A DNA stretch of 64,000 nucleotides. It comes from Mesorhizobium sangaii (GTDB taxonomy: Bacteria > Pseudomonadota > Alphaproteobacteria > Rhizobiales > Rhizobiaceae). This document shows, in pieces, positions 1 through 9,871 of the stretch (positions within the stretch are counted from its first letter, which is position 1; every line of letters begins with the position of its first letter). The DNA is taken from the NCBI RefSeq assembly GCF_014207355.1, contig NZ_JACHEF010000001.1:1557812-1621811 (forward strand), given 5' to 3'. The notes under the pieces are model-generated. The model had not been told where the DNA came from and ran no database searches. It saw nothing but the letters and a program-made list of their open reading frames with translations. The position numbers were made by a program, and so were the translations under genes.

Positions 1-436
1 ACGGCGGCACCAGCACCCATGTCGACACCTTCACGGTGACGGCCGCCGACGGCACCTCCCAGCTCGTCAGCTTCACCATCCACGGCACCAACGACGCCGC
101 CGTGATCGGAACCCCGACGGTCGCCGACGTCACCGAAGACACGCCCAACAGCGCGGCCGTGACGCTCACCGCCGCGGGATCGATTTCGATCAGCGATGTC
201 GACGCCGGCGAAGATCATTTCCAGACCACCGTCAGCGGCGCCGGCACCAATCTGGGCAGCCTCGTCCTGGCCGCCAACGGCTCCTACACCTACTCGGTCG
301 CCAACGCCGCCGTGCAGTTCCTCGCCGCCAGCGACGCCAACGGCGGCACCAGCACCCATGTCGACACCTTCACGGTGACGGCCGCCGACGGCACCTCCCA
401 GCTCGTCAGCTTCACCATCCACGGCACCAACGACGC
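1..436 (+). repeat. VCBS-type direct repeat, 339-bp period
   Basis: Bases 1-97 recur almost exactly at 340-436, giving a 113-codon unit that contains the motif HVDTFTVTAADGTSQ. The first unit continues left of the window, so the array is longer than seen here. This matches the VCBS repeats common in secreted adhesins. Confidence 0.85.
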
Positions 437-3400
437 GCCGGTCAATGGTGTGCCAGCTTCCCAATCAACCGACAGCAACATAGCAAAGGTGTTCAGTTCG
501 GCGAACGGCAACGCGATCAGCATTTCCGACGTGGACAATTCAAGCCATACGGTAACGCTGACGTCGAGCAATGGTACACTAACGCTTAGCGGCCTCGCCG
601 GCCTGTCCTTCTCAGTGGGCGACGGCAGCGCAGATGGGACGATGACTTTCAGTGGTACGGATGCGACCATCAACGCGGCGCTGAATGGCCTGAGCTTCGC
701 ACCTACGAACAACTTCCACGGTTTGGCGTCGATCCAGATCACCACGAATGATGGAAGCCTGTCCGATACGGATACGGTGAACATCACGGTCGTTGATACG
801 GTCGCACCGAATGCGCCGGTCATCACCTCCGTCACGGACGACGTGTCTCCGGTCACGGCGACCTATGCGACCTCCGACGTGACAACCAATGACACTGATC
901 TGACCGTCAAGGTTACGCTGCCGACCAGTGGTTCACCGGCCGAGGCGGGCGATACGATCCGGCTCTATAACGGCACTGGCACAGGCATCCCGCTGGGAGG
1001 CGCCTACACACTGACCGCAGCGGATATCGTCAGTGGCTTCGTCAGCCTCCAGACGGGCACGCTGACGAATGGGACCACTTACAACCTGACGGCCAGGATC
1101 ACCGATGCAGCCACCAATCAGAGCGCGGCGTCGAACACCTTCGTGGTCACGGAAGACACGACCGCTCCGTCCGCGCCGACGGCCCTCGATCTGGCGGCAG
1201 TCGACGATAGCGGTTCGAGCAGCACCGACAACATCACCAAGAACACCTCAGCCCTGACCATCAGCGGCTCGGGCGAGAACGGTGCGACGGTCACCCTGTT
1301 CGACGACGCCAACAACAACGGCATAGTCGAAGGAGGCGAGAGCCTAGGGACCACGACGGTGAGCGGCGGTGCATTCAGCCTCGACGTCTCTCTTGCGCAA
1401 GGCACGCACAACGTGCGGGCGATCCAGACCGATGTCGCAGGCAACGCCAGCGCGGCCTCGACCTCGCATGCGCTCGACATCACCGTCGACACGACCGCTC
1501 CGGCGGCGCCGACCATCACTTCGGTGACGGACGATGTCCTGCCCGTGACCGGGACAGTGGCGAACGGCGGGACGAGCAACGACACGACGCCGACCTTGAA
1601 TGGAACGGCCGAGGCGAATAGTACGGTCACGATCTTCGACGGTGTGACGCAACTCGGCACGGCAACGGCGGACGGCAGTGGCGCGTGGACCTTCACCACC
1701 TCCGCGCTGGGCCAGGGCAGCCACAGCTTCACGGCGACTGCCACCGACGCCGCCGGCAATGTGGGCTCGGTCTCGAGCGCCTACGCCGTCACCGTCGACA
1801 CCACCGCTCCGGCGGCGCCGACCATCACCTCGGTGACCGATGATGTTCTGCCCGTGACCGGGACAGTGGTGAACGGCGGGACGAGCAACGACACGACGCC
1901 GACCTTGAACGGAACGGCCGAGGCAAACAGCATCGTGACCATAAAGGACGGCATCACCACACTTGGCACTGCAACGGCCAATGGCGCCGGTGCGTGGACC
2001 TTTACCACCTCTGCTCTGGGCCAGGGCAGCCACAGCTTCACGGCGACTGCCACCGACGCCGCCGGCAATGTGGGCTCGGCCTCGAGCGCCTACGCCGTCA
2101 CCGTCGACACGACCGCTCCGGCGGCGCCGACTATCACTTCGGTGACGGACGATGTTCTGCCCGTGACCGGGACAGTGACGAACGGCGGGGCGAGCAACGA
2201 CACGACGCCGACCTTGAACGGAACGGCCGAGGCAAACAGCATTGTGACCATCAAGGACGGCGCCACCACGCTTGGCACGGCAACGACCAACGGCGCCGGT
2301 GCGTGGACCTTCACCACCTCTGCGCTGGGCCAGGGCAGCCACAGCTTCACGGCGACTGCGACCGACGCCGCCGGCAATGTGGGCTCGGCCTCGAGCGCCT
2401 ACGCCGTCACCGTCGACACCACCGCACCGGCGGCGCCGACCATCACTTCGGTGACGGACGATGTCCTGCCCGTGACCGGGACAGCGGCGAACGGCGGGAC
2501 GAGCAACGACACGACGCCGACCTTGAATGGAACGGCCGAGGCGAATAGTACGGTCACGATCTTCGACGGTGTGACGCAACTCGGCACGGCAACGGCGGAC
2601 GGCAGTGGCGCGTGGACCTTCACCACCTCCGCGCTGGGCCAGGGCAGCCACAGCTTCACGGCGACTGCCACCGACGCCGCCGGCAATGTGGGCTCGGTCT
2701 CGAGCGCCTACGCCGTCACCGTCGACACCACCGCTCCGGCGGCGCCGACCATCACCTCGGTGACCGATGATGTTCTGCCCGTGACCGGGACAGTGGTGAA
2801 CGGCGGGGCGAGCAACGACACGACGCCGACCTTGAATGGAACGGCCGAGGCAAACAGCATTGTGACCATCAAGGACGGCGCCACCACGCTTGGCACGGCA
2901 ACGACCAATGGCGCCGGTGCGTGGACCTTCACCACCTCCGCGCTGGGCCAGGGCAGCCACAGCTTCACGGCGACTGCGACCGACGCCGCCGGCAATGTGG
3001 GCTCGGTCTCGAGCGCCTACTCCGTCACCGTCGACACGACCGCTCCGGTGACGCCGACGGCCCTCGATCTGGCGGCCGCGGACGATACCGGTTCGAGCAG
3101 CACCGACAACATCACCAAGAACACCTCGGCCCTGACCATCAGTGGCTCGGGCGAGAACGGTGCGACGGTCACGCTCTTCGACGACGCCAACAACAACGGC
3201 ATAGTTGATGGAGGCGAAAGCCTCGGGACCGCGACGGTGAGCGGCGGGGCATTCAGCCTCGACGTCTCTCTCGCGCAAGGCACACACAATGTGCGGGCGA
3301 TCCAGACCGATGTCGCAGGCAACGCCAGCGCGGCCTCGACGTCGGGCGCGCTTTCCATTCTCGTTGACACGACTAATCCATCCACGACTTTGACAATCGG

Positions 3401-5057
3401 AAGTGGACGGAACTCAGCATCCGGAACCGCGTCGGACACCGGCGGCTCCGGTTTGTGGAAGGTGCAAGTCACATATGGGGCCGAATCGTACCTGATCACG
3501 AGTTTCAGTTCCGGCGCATGGAGTGTCACCTTTAACAGTCCAAAACCTACAAATGGGCAAACCGTCACCGCCACAATCTTTGATTTTGCCGGCAACACGA
3601 GTATTGCAACTGCGGTTGCTCCCGCCGGCGTCGCGGGCGAGGTTTTGAACTTGGCGCTCGGCGATCTGGTCCCGCATGGACTGGACGGGATCCACATCAC
3701 CGTCTCCGGCGTCCCCGCTGGTTGGACGCTGAGCGAAGGCGCGCTGAACGCCGACGGCACTTGGACGGTAACGACAGCCGATCCTGGAGCGCTCACCGTC
3801 ACCTCACGCGCCGACTTCACGGGCGCTATCGTCCTCGACGTGCACGCGACGTGGATCAATGCCGACGGCACCACAGGAAGCATGTCGGTTTCCGACAACG
3901 TCGAAGTCTTCGCGCCAGGCAATCCGATCTACGCCCTCTCGTCCGACGACCACCTCACCGGCTCCTCCGGCGCCGATCTGTTCGTCTTCGGTCAGCCGAT
4001 TGCCGCGGATACACTGCACAATTTCGATGTGGCGGCAGACAGGATCGACCTGATCGGGTTCGACGGCGTCAACGGCTTCGGTGATCTCATCATCGCCGAC
4101 GACGGCAACGGCAATGCCTTGATCACCGTCGGCACGGGTGAGACGATCACCGTGCAGGGCGTCTCGGCCTCAGGGCTCGGTGCCGGCAACTTCCTCTTCA
4201 ATCAGGAGCCGGTCACCCACAATGCCGGCACGTTGTCGATCGCCGACGGCGCGGTCATGCCGCTCGGCGGCGCGGTCGACAACACGGGTACGATCGCCCT
4301 CAACGGTGCGGGCGCGACCACGCTGCTCGAGGTGATCGCCAGCGGCATCACGCTGCAAGGTGGTGGACAGATCGTCCTGTCCGACAGCGATGCGAACGTG
4401 ATCTCCGGCACGGCTGCCGATGTCACCTTGACCAATGTCGACAACACCATCTCCGGCGCCGGTCAACTCGGCGGCGGTCTGCTGGGTCTGAACAATCAGG
4501 GCACGATCATCGCCACCGGCACCCATGCACTGGTTATCGACACCGGCAGCAGCACCGTCGTCAACTCGGGAACGCTTGAGGCGACGGGGTCCGGTGGCCT
4601 GACGATCAACGGTGCCGTCGCCAATTCCGGATTGATCTGGGCCAACGGCGGCAACGTCGCTATAGGTGGTCAGGTTACCGGCGACGGCGATGCCATCATC
4701 GGAAACATGTCGCAGCTGGAGTTTCACGCCGCCTCGTCCGCAGACGTCATTTTCGGGGCGGATGCAGCTGGCACATTGCGGCTGGACGATTCATTCGATT
4801 TCAGCGGCAGAATCGCGGGGATAACCAACGACGACAAAGTGGACCTCGGAGATATCTGGTACGGCACCGGAACATCCGCTGTCTATCAGGCAAACCAGGA
4901 TGGGAGTGGAGGAACGTTGACCGTTTCGGACGGCACTCATGATGCCGCGCTCCACCTGGTCGGCGCTTACGATGCGGGCAGCTTCACCTTAGCCGACGAC
5001 GGCACTGGGCGGACAGTAGTTGGTTATAATCCGGCGGACGACTTCCACTTCGTGTGA
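1..5057 (+). CDS. Giant type I-secreted repeat adhesin, 3' part (start lies outside the window)
   Basis: The reading frame is open from the first bases, so the gene begins upstream and at least 1,684 residues are visible. The order is VCBS-type repeats (to about base 440), a cadherin/Ig-like stretch, Big_6-like Ig modules with an EF-like insert (DDANNNGIVEGG), five near-identical 103-residue Ig modules, a second copy of the Big_6-like module, and then a C-terminal part. The C-terminal part carries a serralysin-C-like motif (LTGSSGADLFVFG, about base 3955) and a hydrophobic-ended tail (DDFHFV). Proteins of this build are usually large surface or biofilm adhesins exported by type I secretion with an uncleaved C-terminal signal. 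The exporter genes lie directly downstream and convergent, which supports this. The target surface or ligand cannot be inferred. Confidence 0.85.
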   Translation, partial: GGTSTHVDTFTVTAADGTSQLVSFTIHGTNDAAVIGTPTVADVTEDTPNSAAVTLTAAGSISISDVDAGEDHFQTTVSGAGTNLGSLVLAANGSYTYSVANAAVQFLAASDANGGTSTHVDTFTVTAADGTSQLVSFTIHGTNDAPVNGVPASQSTDSNIAKVFSSANGNAISISDVDNSSHTVTLTSSNGTLTLSGLAGLSFSVGDGSADGTMTFSGTDATINAALNGLSFAPTNNFHGLASIQITTNDGSLSDTDTVNITVVDTVAPNAPVITSVTDDVSPVTATYATSDVTTNDTDLTVKVTLPTSGSPAEAGDTIRLYNGTGTGIPLGGAYTLTAADIVSGFVSLQTGTLTNGTTYNLTARITDAATNQSAASNTFVVTEDTTAPSAPTALDLAAVDDSGSSSTDNITKNTSALTISGSGENGATVTLFDDANNNGIVEGGESLGTTTVSGGAFSLDVSLAQGTHNVRAIQTDVAGNASAASTSHALDITVDTTAPAAPTITSVTDDVLPVTGTVANGGTSNDTTPTLNGTAEANSTVTIFDGVTQLGTATADGSGAWTFTTSALGQGSHSFTATATDAAGNVGSVSSAYAVTVDTTAPAAPTITSVTDDVLPVTGTVVNGGTSNDTTPTLNGTAEANSIVTIKDGITTLGTATANGAGAWTFTTSALGQGSHSFTATATDAAGNVGSASSAYAVTVDTTAPAAPTITSVTDDVLPVTGTVTNGGASNDTTPTLNGTAEANSIVTIKDGATTLGTATTNGAGAWTFTTSALGQGSHSFTATATDAAGNVGSASSAYAVTVDTTAPAAPTITSVTDDVLPVTGTAANGGTSNDTTPTLNGTAEANSTVTIFDGVTQLGTATADGSGAWTFTTSALGQGSHSFTATATDAAGNVGSVSSAYAVTVDTTAPAAPTITSVTDDVLPVTGTVVNGGASNDTTPTLNGTAEANSIVTIKDGATTLGTATTNGAGAWTFTTSALGQGSHSFTATATDAAGNVGSVSSAYSVTVDTTAPVTPTALDLAAADDTGSSSTDNITKNTSALTISGSGENGATVTLFDDANNNGIVDGGESLGTATVSGGAFSLDVSLAQGTHNVRAIQTDVAGNASAASTSGALSILVDTTNPSTTLTIGSGRNSASGTASDTGGSGLWKVQVTYGAESYLITSFSSGAWSVTFNSPKPTNGQTVTATIFDFAGNTSIATAVAPAGVAGEVLNLALGDLVPHGLDGIHITVSGVPAGWTLSEGALNADGTWTVTTADPGALTVTSRADFTGAIVLDVHATWINADGTTGSMSVSDNVEVFAPGNPIYALSSDDHLTGSSGADLFVFGQPIAADTLHNFDVAADRIDLIGFDGVNGFGDLIIADDGNGNALITVGTGETITVQGVSASGLGAGNFLFNQEPVTHNAGTLSIADGAVMPLGGAVDNTGTIALNGAGATTLLEVIASGITLQGGGQIVLSDSDANVISGTAADVTLTNVDNTISGAGQLGGGLLGLNNQGTIIATGTHALVIDTGSSTVVNSGTLEATGSGGLTINGAVANSGLIWANGGNVAIGGQVTGDGDAIIGNMSQLEFHAASSADVIFGADAAGTLRLDDSFDFSGRIAGITNDDKVDLGDIWYGTGTSAVYQANQDGSGGTLTVSDGTHDAALHLVGAYDAGSFTLADDGTGRTVVGYNPADDFHFV
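1161..1493 (+). repeat. Big_6-like module, copy 1 (copy 2 at 3039-3371)
   Basis: This 333-bp module encodes an Ig-like domain with a DDANNNGIVEGG insert resembling a calcium-binding loop. It is repeated with few changes at 3039-3371, so the two copies bracket the 309-bp tandem array. Confidence 0.8.
1482..3026 (+). repeat. Five tandem 309-bp Ig-like repeats
   Basis: The start of the unit (accgtcgac) falls at 1482, 1791, 2100, 2409 and 2718, and again at 3027, an exact 309-bp (103-codon) period. Copies 1 and 4 are almost identical, as are copies 3 and 5. This points to recent duplication or gene conversion of a two-unit block. Such arrays change length by recombination and are prone to assembly collapse. 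Confidence 0.95.
3039..3371 (+). repeat. Big_6-like module, copy 2
   Basis: This is the second copy of the 333-bp module at 1161-1493. It encodes the same EF-like insert with GIVDGG in place of GIVEGG. Confidence 0.8.
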
Positions 5058-5081
5058 CGTTGAAGGCCGCAGACCATGCGA

Positions 5082-5113
5082 AAGCGGGCGCCGGATCATT
5101 CCGGCGCCCGCTT
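5082..5113. terminator. Bidirectional hairpin between convergent adhesin and secretion genes
   Basis: A perfect 14-bp stem (5082-5095 with 5100-5113) closes a 4-base loop, tcat. It lies 24 bp after the adhesin stop and 35 bp from the stop of the opposing adaptor gene, so it can end both transcripts. The flanks are not T-rich in either direction. Confidence 0.8.
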
Positions 5114-5147
5114 CACATCCGGGTTTCCGATATCCAGAGGTGGGGGC

Positions 5148-6494
5148 CTACCTCTCCCGGAAGGCGCGTTGGAACGAATCCACCAGGGGTTTGGTCAGAT
5201 AGGCCAGAAACGTTCGTTCGCCCGTTGAGATGAATGTTTCGACCGGCATGCCCGGATAGATCTGCTCGGGCTTGACCTGCGGTGGCAGCTTGTCGGCCAT
5301 TTTCAGCCGGACGGTGAAGTAGGGCAGTCCCGTGCTGGGTGTGATCAGCCGATCCGCCGAAATGTAGAACACCTTTCCGGGCACCTTCGGCGTCGTACGC
5401 GCGTTGAGCGCCGTGAACATCATGTTCGCATCCTGCCCCACCCGGATTGAGTCGATGTCTTCGGGCTTTATCCTGGCCTCGATGATGAACTCGTTCGTGG
5501 TCGGCAGAAGCTCCATCACCACCTCCCCCGCTCGGATGACGCTGCCTTCGGAATTGTAGAGCGAGCGCACGATGATGCCGTCCACCGGGGCACGGATAGT
5601 TGTTCGGTCGAGGACCGATCGAGCAGCGTTGATTTGCTCCTCGAGGTCCGCGACCTGCGCCCGTGCTTTGTTCAGTTCCGTGACGGCATCCTCGACCCGG
5701 CTGGTTGTAAGCCTTTCAATCTGCTGGCGCGCTTCCACGGTCTGGGTCGCCGAGCTGGCAATCTGCGCTTCCAGAGATCCTGCCTGGCCGACCAGTTCGG
5801 CGGTGCTGCGCAGAAGATCGGTGTATTCAGAGCGATTTGTGAGCCCTTTTTTCAGCAGGTCTTTTTTTCTTTCCGTCTCCTCGTTGACGATCGCAAGCTG
5901 ATTTTCCGCTGCCTCCTTCTGAGCCTTTAGCCCGACAACGGCGTCCTGAAGAGCTGCCACCCTTTGCTTCAGAATCCCCTGTTCCGCGCCATAACGCGCC
6001 AGCCGCGCCTGAAATTCCTTGTTTTGTTCTGCGAAAACACCGCTGTATTCGGAAGCGCCTGAATAGGCTCCGAGGTCACTGGACAAGACAATTTTCTCAA
6101 GGCCGTCGCGCTCCGCTTCGAGCCGAGAAATTTCAGCTTTTTGTGCCACCCACTGCTTGAGAACGCGGTTGAGCTGGGACTGCGCCACCGTCGGATCGAG
6201 CACGATCAGGGCCTGGCCTCTTAGTACCCGGTCGCCCTCCTTGACCTTGATGCTGCCGACCACGCCTCCTTCGAGGTGCTGGATCATCACATTCTGCCCA
6301 GCTGCTGCGACCACACCTGGCGCAATCGTTGCTCCAGCAATTGGTGCCATAGCTGCCCAGAATCCAAAGCCGAGCAAGAAAACCGCCACGCTTCCATATC
6401 CCATCAGCGTGATCCGATCTGTGCGGGTGTCGACGTTGCGTTGCCAGCGATACGTCTTGGCGTCCCTCTGAATGGGTTGGCTAGGAACCGTCAT
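5148..6494 (-). CDS. Type I secretion periplasmic adaptor (HlyD family)
   Basis: This 448-residue membrane fusion protein would link the inner-membrane ABC exporter to an outer-membrane TolC-type channel. One N-terminal membrane helix lies at about residues 31-52. A lipoyl-like half motif with [10 protein letters not shown] follows, then long coiled coils (about 110-290), and the second lipoyl half with RAPVDGIIV. The C-terminal beta-barrel region (PGMPVETFI) is typical of the PrtE/HapE subgroup. The start overlaps the end of the exporter ATPase gene by 14 bp, so the two are co-transcribed leftward. The probable cargo is the adhesin that converges from the left. No TolC gene is visible here. 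Confidence 0.93.
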   Translation of the reverse strand: MTVPSQPIQRDAKTYRWQRNVDTRTDRITLMGYGSVAVFLLGFGFWAAMAPIAGATIAPGVVAAAGQNVMIQHLEGGVVGSIKVKEGDRVLRGQALIVLDPTVAQSQLNRVLKQWVAQKAEISRLEAERDGLEKIVLSSDLGAYSGASEYSGVFAEQNKEFQARLARYGAEQGILKQRVAALQDAVVGLKAQKEAAENQLAIVNEETERKKDLLKKGLTNRSEYTDLLRSTAELVGQAGSLEAQIASSATQTVEARQQIERLTTSRVEDAVTELNKARAQVADLEEQINAARSVLDRTTIRAPVDGIIVRSLYNSEGSVIRAGEVVMELLPTTNEFIIEARIKPEDIDSIRVGQDANMMFTALNARTTPKVPGKVFYISADRLITPSTGLPYFTVRLKMADKLPPQVKPEQIYPGMPVETFISTGERTFLAYLTKPLVDSFQRAFRER

Positions 6495-8250
6495 TCGCGA
6501 CCTTTACCTCCACGCGAGCAGGGGACGGGAAAGGCACCACTCCTTCGCTATCATGCGACTGAGCGGCCGCGGCCGTCGCTGCTTGGCCCCGTCGCTCGGC
6601 TAGTTGGTCGAGCACGTCCTTGGTCAATCCGTAGATCTCGACCTGGCCATTGCGCAGCATGAGGATGCGATCGCATTTGGCTGCGAGCGAAGGCCGATGG
6701 GTTATGACAAGGACGGTCGTTTTTCGTGCACGCGCCTGGAGGATCGCCCGCTCGAGTGCGGCTTCGCCGTCGGAATCAAGATTTGCATTGGGTTCGTCGA
6801 GAACCAGTACCTTGGGATCGCCGTAAAACGCGCGCGCAAGTCCAATGCGCTGACGCTCGCCGCCCGAGAGTCGAACGCCGGTCGGGCCGATCACCGTCGA
6901 ATATCCATCCCTTTGACCCAGGATGAGCTCATGCACTTGGGCCCGTTGGGCTGCCTGGATTAGTTTCTCATCAAGCGCATCCGGCTCAAAACGCGCAATG
7001 TTCTGGCCGATGGTTCCAGGGAAGAGTTCCACATCCTGCGGAAGGTAGCCAATATGACGGCCGAGTTCCTCCGGATCCCAGTTTCGAATATCGCCGCCAT
7101 CGATACGGATTACCCCGGAACGCGGCTCAATGCCGCCGACTATGAGGCGCGCCAGCGTCGATTTTCCAGCCTGGCTTGGGCCAATGATCGCGACTGTTTC
7201 GCCAGCGGCGACTTCAAAGGTCAAGCGCTTTATCAACGGCAGCGACCCGTCGGCCGAACCTGGAACATGATAGACTATTTGATCTGCGCTCAACGCCCCT
7301 TGAGGCGTTGGCAAGGCAACATTCTCTTTTGGTCCGGACCTTGATTGGACAGCTGAAAGTCGCTTCCATGCAAGATTGGCGTCGATGACCTGCCGCCAAC
7401 TTCCAATGATCTGATCAAGCGGCTGCAATGCCCGCGCCGAAATCATCGACGATGCAAATATCATACCGGCGGTTATCTCGTTGTGGAGAACCAGATAAGC
7501 ACCGACGCCCAATATCGCGATTTGCAGTACCGATCGTGTGGTGCGGGACACACCGCCGTAAAATGCGTTGGTGCGAGCGAGCCCATCGGAGGCGTGCAGG
7601 GAACCGGCAAAACGACTGCCCCAGAACTCTATCGCATTGGACACCATGCCGAGTGCGCGGACCGTTTCGAAGTTTCGCGCGAAGGCCTGCGCCGAATTCA
7701 TTGCCGCGCCGAGACTCTCCGCCGCCTCCTTGCTAGGCCGCGAACTCGCGACCTGGTTCAGCACGGCGATGGAAACCATGAGAACCGCTCCAACGACCGT
7801 TACAAGGAAGAGCAACGGGTGGATGAAATAAAGCAGGCCCACGAAGATGGGCCCAAAAGGGAGGTCGAAGAGAAAGAAAATCGTTCGTGAAGCGATGAAA
7901 CCTCGCAGGGTGGCTAAGTCCCGCAAGGCCTGGACATCGCCGAGTCCAGCACGGGGCCCACTCATTGCGGCAAGAAAAGACGATGTGCCCAAAGATACAT
8001 CCAGTCGCGCGGCGAGTCGGCTTGCATACACGCCACGAACGACTTCGAGCACTCCGAAAAGCAAAAGCGACGAAAGCGCAAGTAAGGTTAGGTAGGTGAG
8101 AGTATCCAGGTTGGCGGCGGGCAAAACTCGATCATATACCTGCAGCATATAGAGAGGCAGAATTAACACCAGGGTGTTCATCACCGCGGAGAAGAGGCCC
8201 ATTTCGACCACGCTCCTCGACAGCACCGATCTGTTTGTAGAACTGGACAT
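6481..8250 (-). CDS. Type I secretion ABC exporter, permease-ATPase (PrtD family)
   Basis: This fused transporter has an N-terminal six-helix region (about residues 15-290) and a C-terminal ATPase. The ATPase carries Walker A (GPSQAGKST), the signature [14 protein letters not shown], Walker B (VLVLDEP) and an H-loop (ITHRP). It energises export of repeat or RTX-type proteins together with the adaptor encoded next to it. I chose the ATG at 8250 (589 aa) because a GGGGAGG ribosome site precedes it by 11 bases. A TTG at 8295 would add 15 residues without a good site. The last ~25 residues beyond the ATPase are unconserved. Confidence 0.92.
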   Translation of the reverse strand: MSSSTNRSVLSRSVVEMGLFSAVMNTLVLILPLYMLQVYDRVLPAANLDTLTYLTLLALSSLLLFGVLEVVRGVYASRLAARLDVSLGTSSFLAAMSGPRAGLGDVQALRDLATLRGFIASRTIFFLFDLPFGPIFVGLLYFIHPLLFLVTVVGAVLMVSIAVLNQVASSRPSKEAAESLGAAMNSAQAFARNFETVRALGMVSNAIEFWGSRFAGSLHASDGLARTNAFYGGVSRTTRSVLQIAILGVGAYLVLHNEITAGMIFASSMISARALQPLDQIIGSWRQVIDANLAWKRLSAVQSRSGPKENVALPTPQGALSADQIVYHVPGSADGSLPLIKRLTFEVAAGETVAIIGPSQAGKSTLARLIVGGIEPRSGVIRIDGGDIRNWDPEELGRHIGYLPQDVELFPGTIGQNIARFEPDALDEKLIQAAQRAQVHELILGQRDGYSTVIGPTGVRLSGGERQRIGLARAFYGDPKVLVLDEPNANLDSDGEAALERAILQARARKTTVLVITHRPSLAAKCDRILMLRNGQVEIYGLTKDVLDQLAERRGQAATAAAAQSHDSEGVVPFPSPARVEVKVANDGS

Positions 8251-8619
8251 CCCCAAAATTGCCTCCCCCCCGGGATAAGCGGTCAAATTAGACAATCTTT
8301 ATATATCATACGGGGTCGCCACGCTATCGGTTGGGATTCTTTCGATAGCCATAGTAAAGAGCGCCAACGCGAGCCGAGGCCCGATGTCATCACCCCTTTT
8401 GCGGACAAGAGCCGCGGCTCGATCGCGAAGCGACAGCGCGCGGCCACCGGCGTGGTGCAGGTGCTGCCCGATTAGCCCGCTGCTGGGGGTGACACAGGGC
8501 ATCTCGCGCGACTTCGACTCGCGTACAACCTAGAACCCTATGGCTCCGCCGCGCCGAATGTATTAGACTTGTCTCATACACGTCCATCCGCGGGCGAGCG
8601 GCGCCCGGAGAGTTAGACG
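8251..8619. other. Intergenic region between divergent secretion operon and ankyrin gene
   Basis: About 370 bp separate the exporter start from the ankyrin gene. It should hold the promoters of both divergent units. Only short, unconvincing reading frames occur in it, and no clear operator was recognised. Confidence 0.5.
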
Positions 8620-9288
8620 ATGACGGTCTCTAGGCGATTGTTGCTGCCGAGGGCCTTCCCGATGCGGGTCCGGCCTTTTGGGACCGGCTGTCTTCGGACT
8701 TTCGGTCGGGCTCTCGTCGTTACTTTCATTTGCTGGTTTCTCGCCGGTGCGGTGATTGCCGGGCCGCTCCACGACGCTGCGCGGGAGGGCGATGCTGGCA
8801 AGGTCGCCGCGCTCCTGGCACACGGCGTCGATGTGAATGATCGCAACGAGAGTCGCGAGACCCCCCTGATCGATGCTGCGCTTGCCGGCAAGACCGAGGT
8901 CGTCGTTGCGTTGATCGGGGCTAAGGCCGACATCGAAGCCCGTAACGATCGCGGCTTCACCGCGCTTCATGCGGCAGCCTACTCAGGAAGCCTGGACATC
9001 GCAAAATTGCTGCTCGACCACGGGGCCGCGGTCGACGCGTTGAGCACGCACAAGATCACGCCCCTGCATGTGGCAGCAGAAGAGAACCAGACAGCCATCG
9101 CGGAGCTGTTGATCTCGCACGGCGCACAGGTCGAGGCAATCCAGGAATACGGGTACACGCCTCTCAGCCGAGCGACGTTCTATCAGAGCACCGACGTGAT
9201 GGTTTTGCTCAAGAAGCACGGCGCAAAATGCCAACCCAAGGAAACAATGGGGTCGTCGTACAAGGTGTGCATCGCCCTCGGCAACTGA
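8620..9288 (+). CDS. Exported ankyrin-repeat protein
   Basis: The protein has 222 residues. A basic N-terminus and hydrophobic segment (about residues 31-47, ending AGAVIAG) look like a signal peptide or anchor. Four to five ankyrin repeats follow from about residue 49 to 205, with consensus pieces such as TPLIDAALAGKTEVV, TALHAAAYSGS and TPLHVAAEENQ. Ankyrin repeats mediate protein-protein contact, and periplasmic bacterial versions are often linked to oxidative-stress enzymes. A GGAGAG site lies 8 bases before the ATG. A YHS-domain gene follows after 28 bp and is probably in the same operon. The partner protein is unknown. Confidence 0.8.
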   Translation: MTVSRRLLLPRAFPMRVRPFGTGCLRTFGRALVVTFICWFLAGAVIAGPLHDAAREGDAGKVAALLAHGVDVNDRNESRETPLIDAALAGKTEVVVALIGAKADIEARNDRGFTALHAAAYSGSLDIAKLLLDHGAAVDALSTHKITPLHVAAEENQTAIAELLISHGAQVEAIQEYGYTPLSRATFYQSTDVMVLLKKHGAKCQPKETMGSSYKVCIALGN

Positions 9289-9316
9289 CATCGAGAAAGG
9301 GTTACTGGAGGAGAAC

Positions 9317-9829
9317 ATGACAGAGAACCGTTCCAGAACGTTCGACAGTTTGCTTTGCGCGGGAGTAGCCGCTTCCTCCCTCCTCCTCTTCGGCACCGGT
9401 GGATCCCACGCCGGCGAGGGAGTGAACACCGGATACTTCGGCAATGTCGCCATCCTGGGTTATGATCCGGTAGCATATTTCACCGACGGTCGCGCGACGA
9501 TGGGTTCGCCCAAGATCTCGAGGAAGTGGCTCGGAGCGACGTGGTACTTCGCCAGCGTCCAACACCGGGAAGCCTTTGTTTCCGAGCCGGTGCGCTATGC
9601 CCCTCAGTTCGGCGGCTTCTGCACCGGGGGAATGTCAGTTAAGGAGGCATCCGCGAACCTTGACCCGGAAGCCTTCCGCATCGTCGATGGCAAGCTCTTC
9701 CTGTTCTCCGGAAAGGAGGGCCTGGAGGAAGACTTCGATGCCAACCCGGCGCCTGTCATTGCGAAAGCGGAAGCCGAATGGCCCGCAGTAGAGGCGAAGG
9801 AATTCGAGGCTAGAGCGGCCGCCAACTAG
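9317..9829 (+). CDS. Exported YHS-domain protein
   Basis: This 170-residue protein has an N-terminal signal peptide (about residues 10-33, ending GGSHAGEG) and a YHS-like domain. The recognisable pieces are ILGYDPVAYFTDGRA, WYFASVQHREAFVSEPVRYAPQFGGFCTG and VDGKLFLFSG. YHS domains are small and often bind metal. Stand-alone exported versions are widespread in Proteobacteria without an assigned reaction. A strong GGAGGA site precedes the ATG. It sits 28 bp after the ankyrin gene, which suggests joint expression. Confidence 0.82.
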   Translation: MTENRSRTFDSLLCAGVAASSLLLFGTGGSHAGEGVNTGYFGNVAILGYDPVAYFTDGRATMGSPKISRKWLGATWYFASVQHREAFVSEPVRYAPQFGGFCTGGMSVKEASANLDPEAFRIVDGKLFLFSGKEGLEEDFDANPAPVIAKAEAEWPAVEAKEFEARAAAN

Positions 9830-9871
9830 CTCCGGCGCGATGTCGTGAGCCCGCAAGTTGAATGGCGCCCG

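Noticed and set aside
1482..3026. Tandem repeats as a CRISPR array or satellite
   Set aside because: The 309-bp units are in frame, encode Ig-like domains and have no spacers.
1344..3287. Long minus-strand frame opposite the adhesin repeats as a gene
   Set aside because: It mirrors the repeat period, is extremely arginine-rich and has no motif or ribosome site; the plus strand is clearly coding.
8299..8502. 67-codon minus-strand frame upstream of the exporter gene
   Set aside because: Random composition and no ribosome site; it lies in the likely promoter region.
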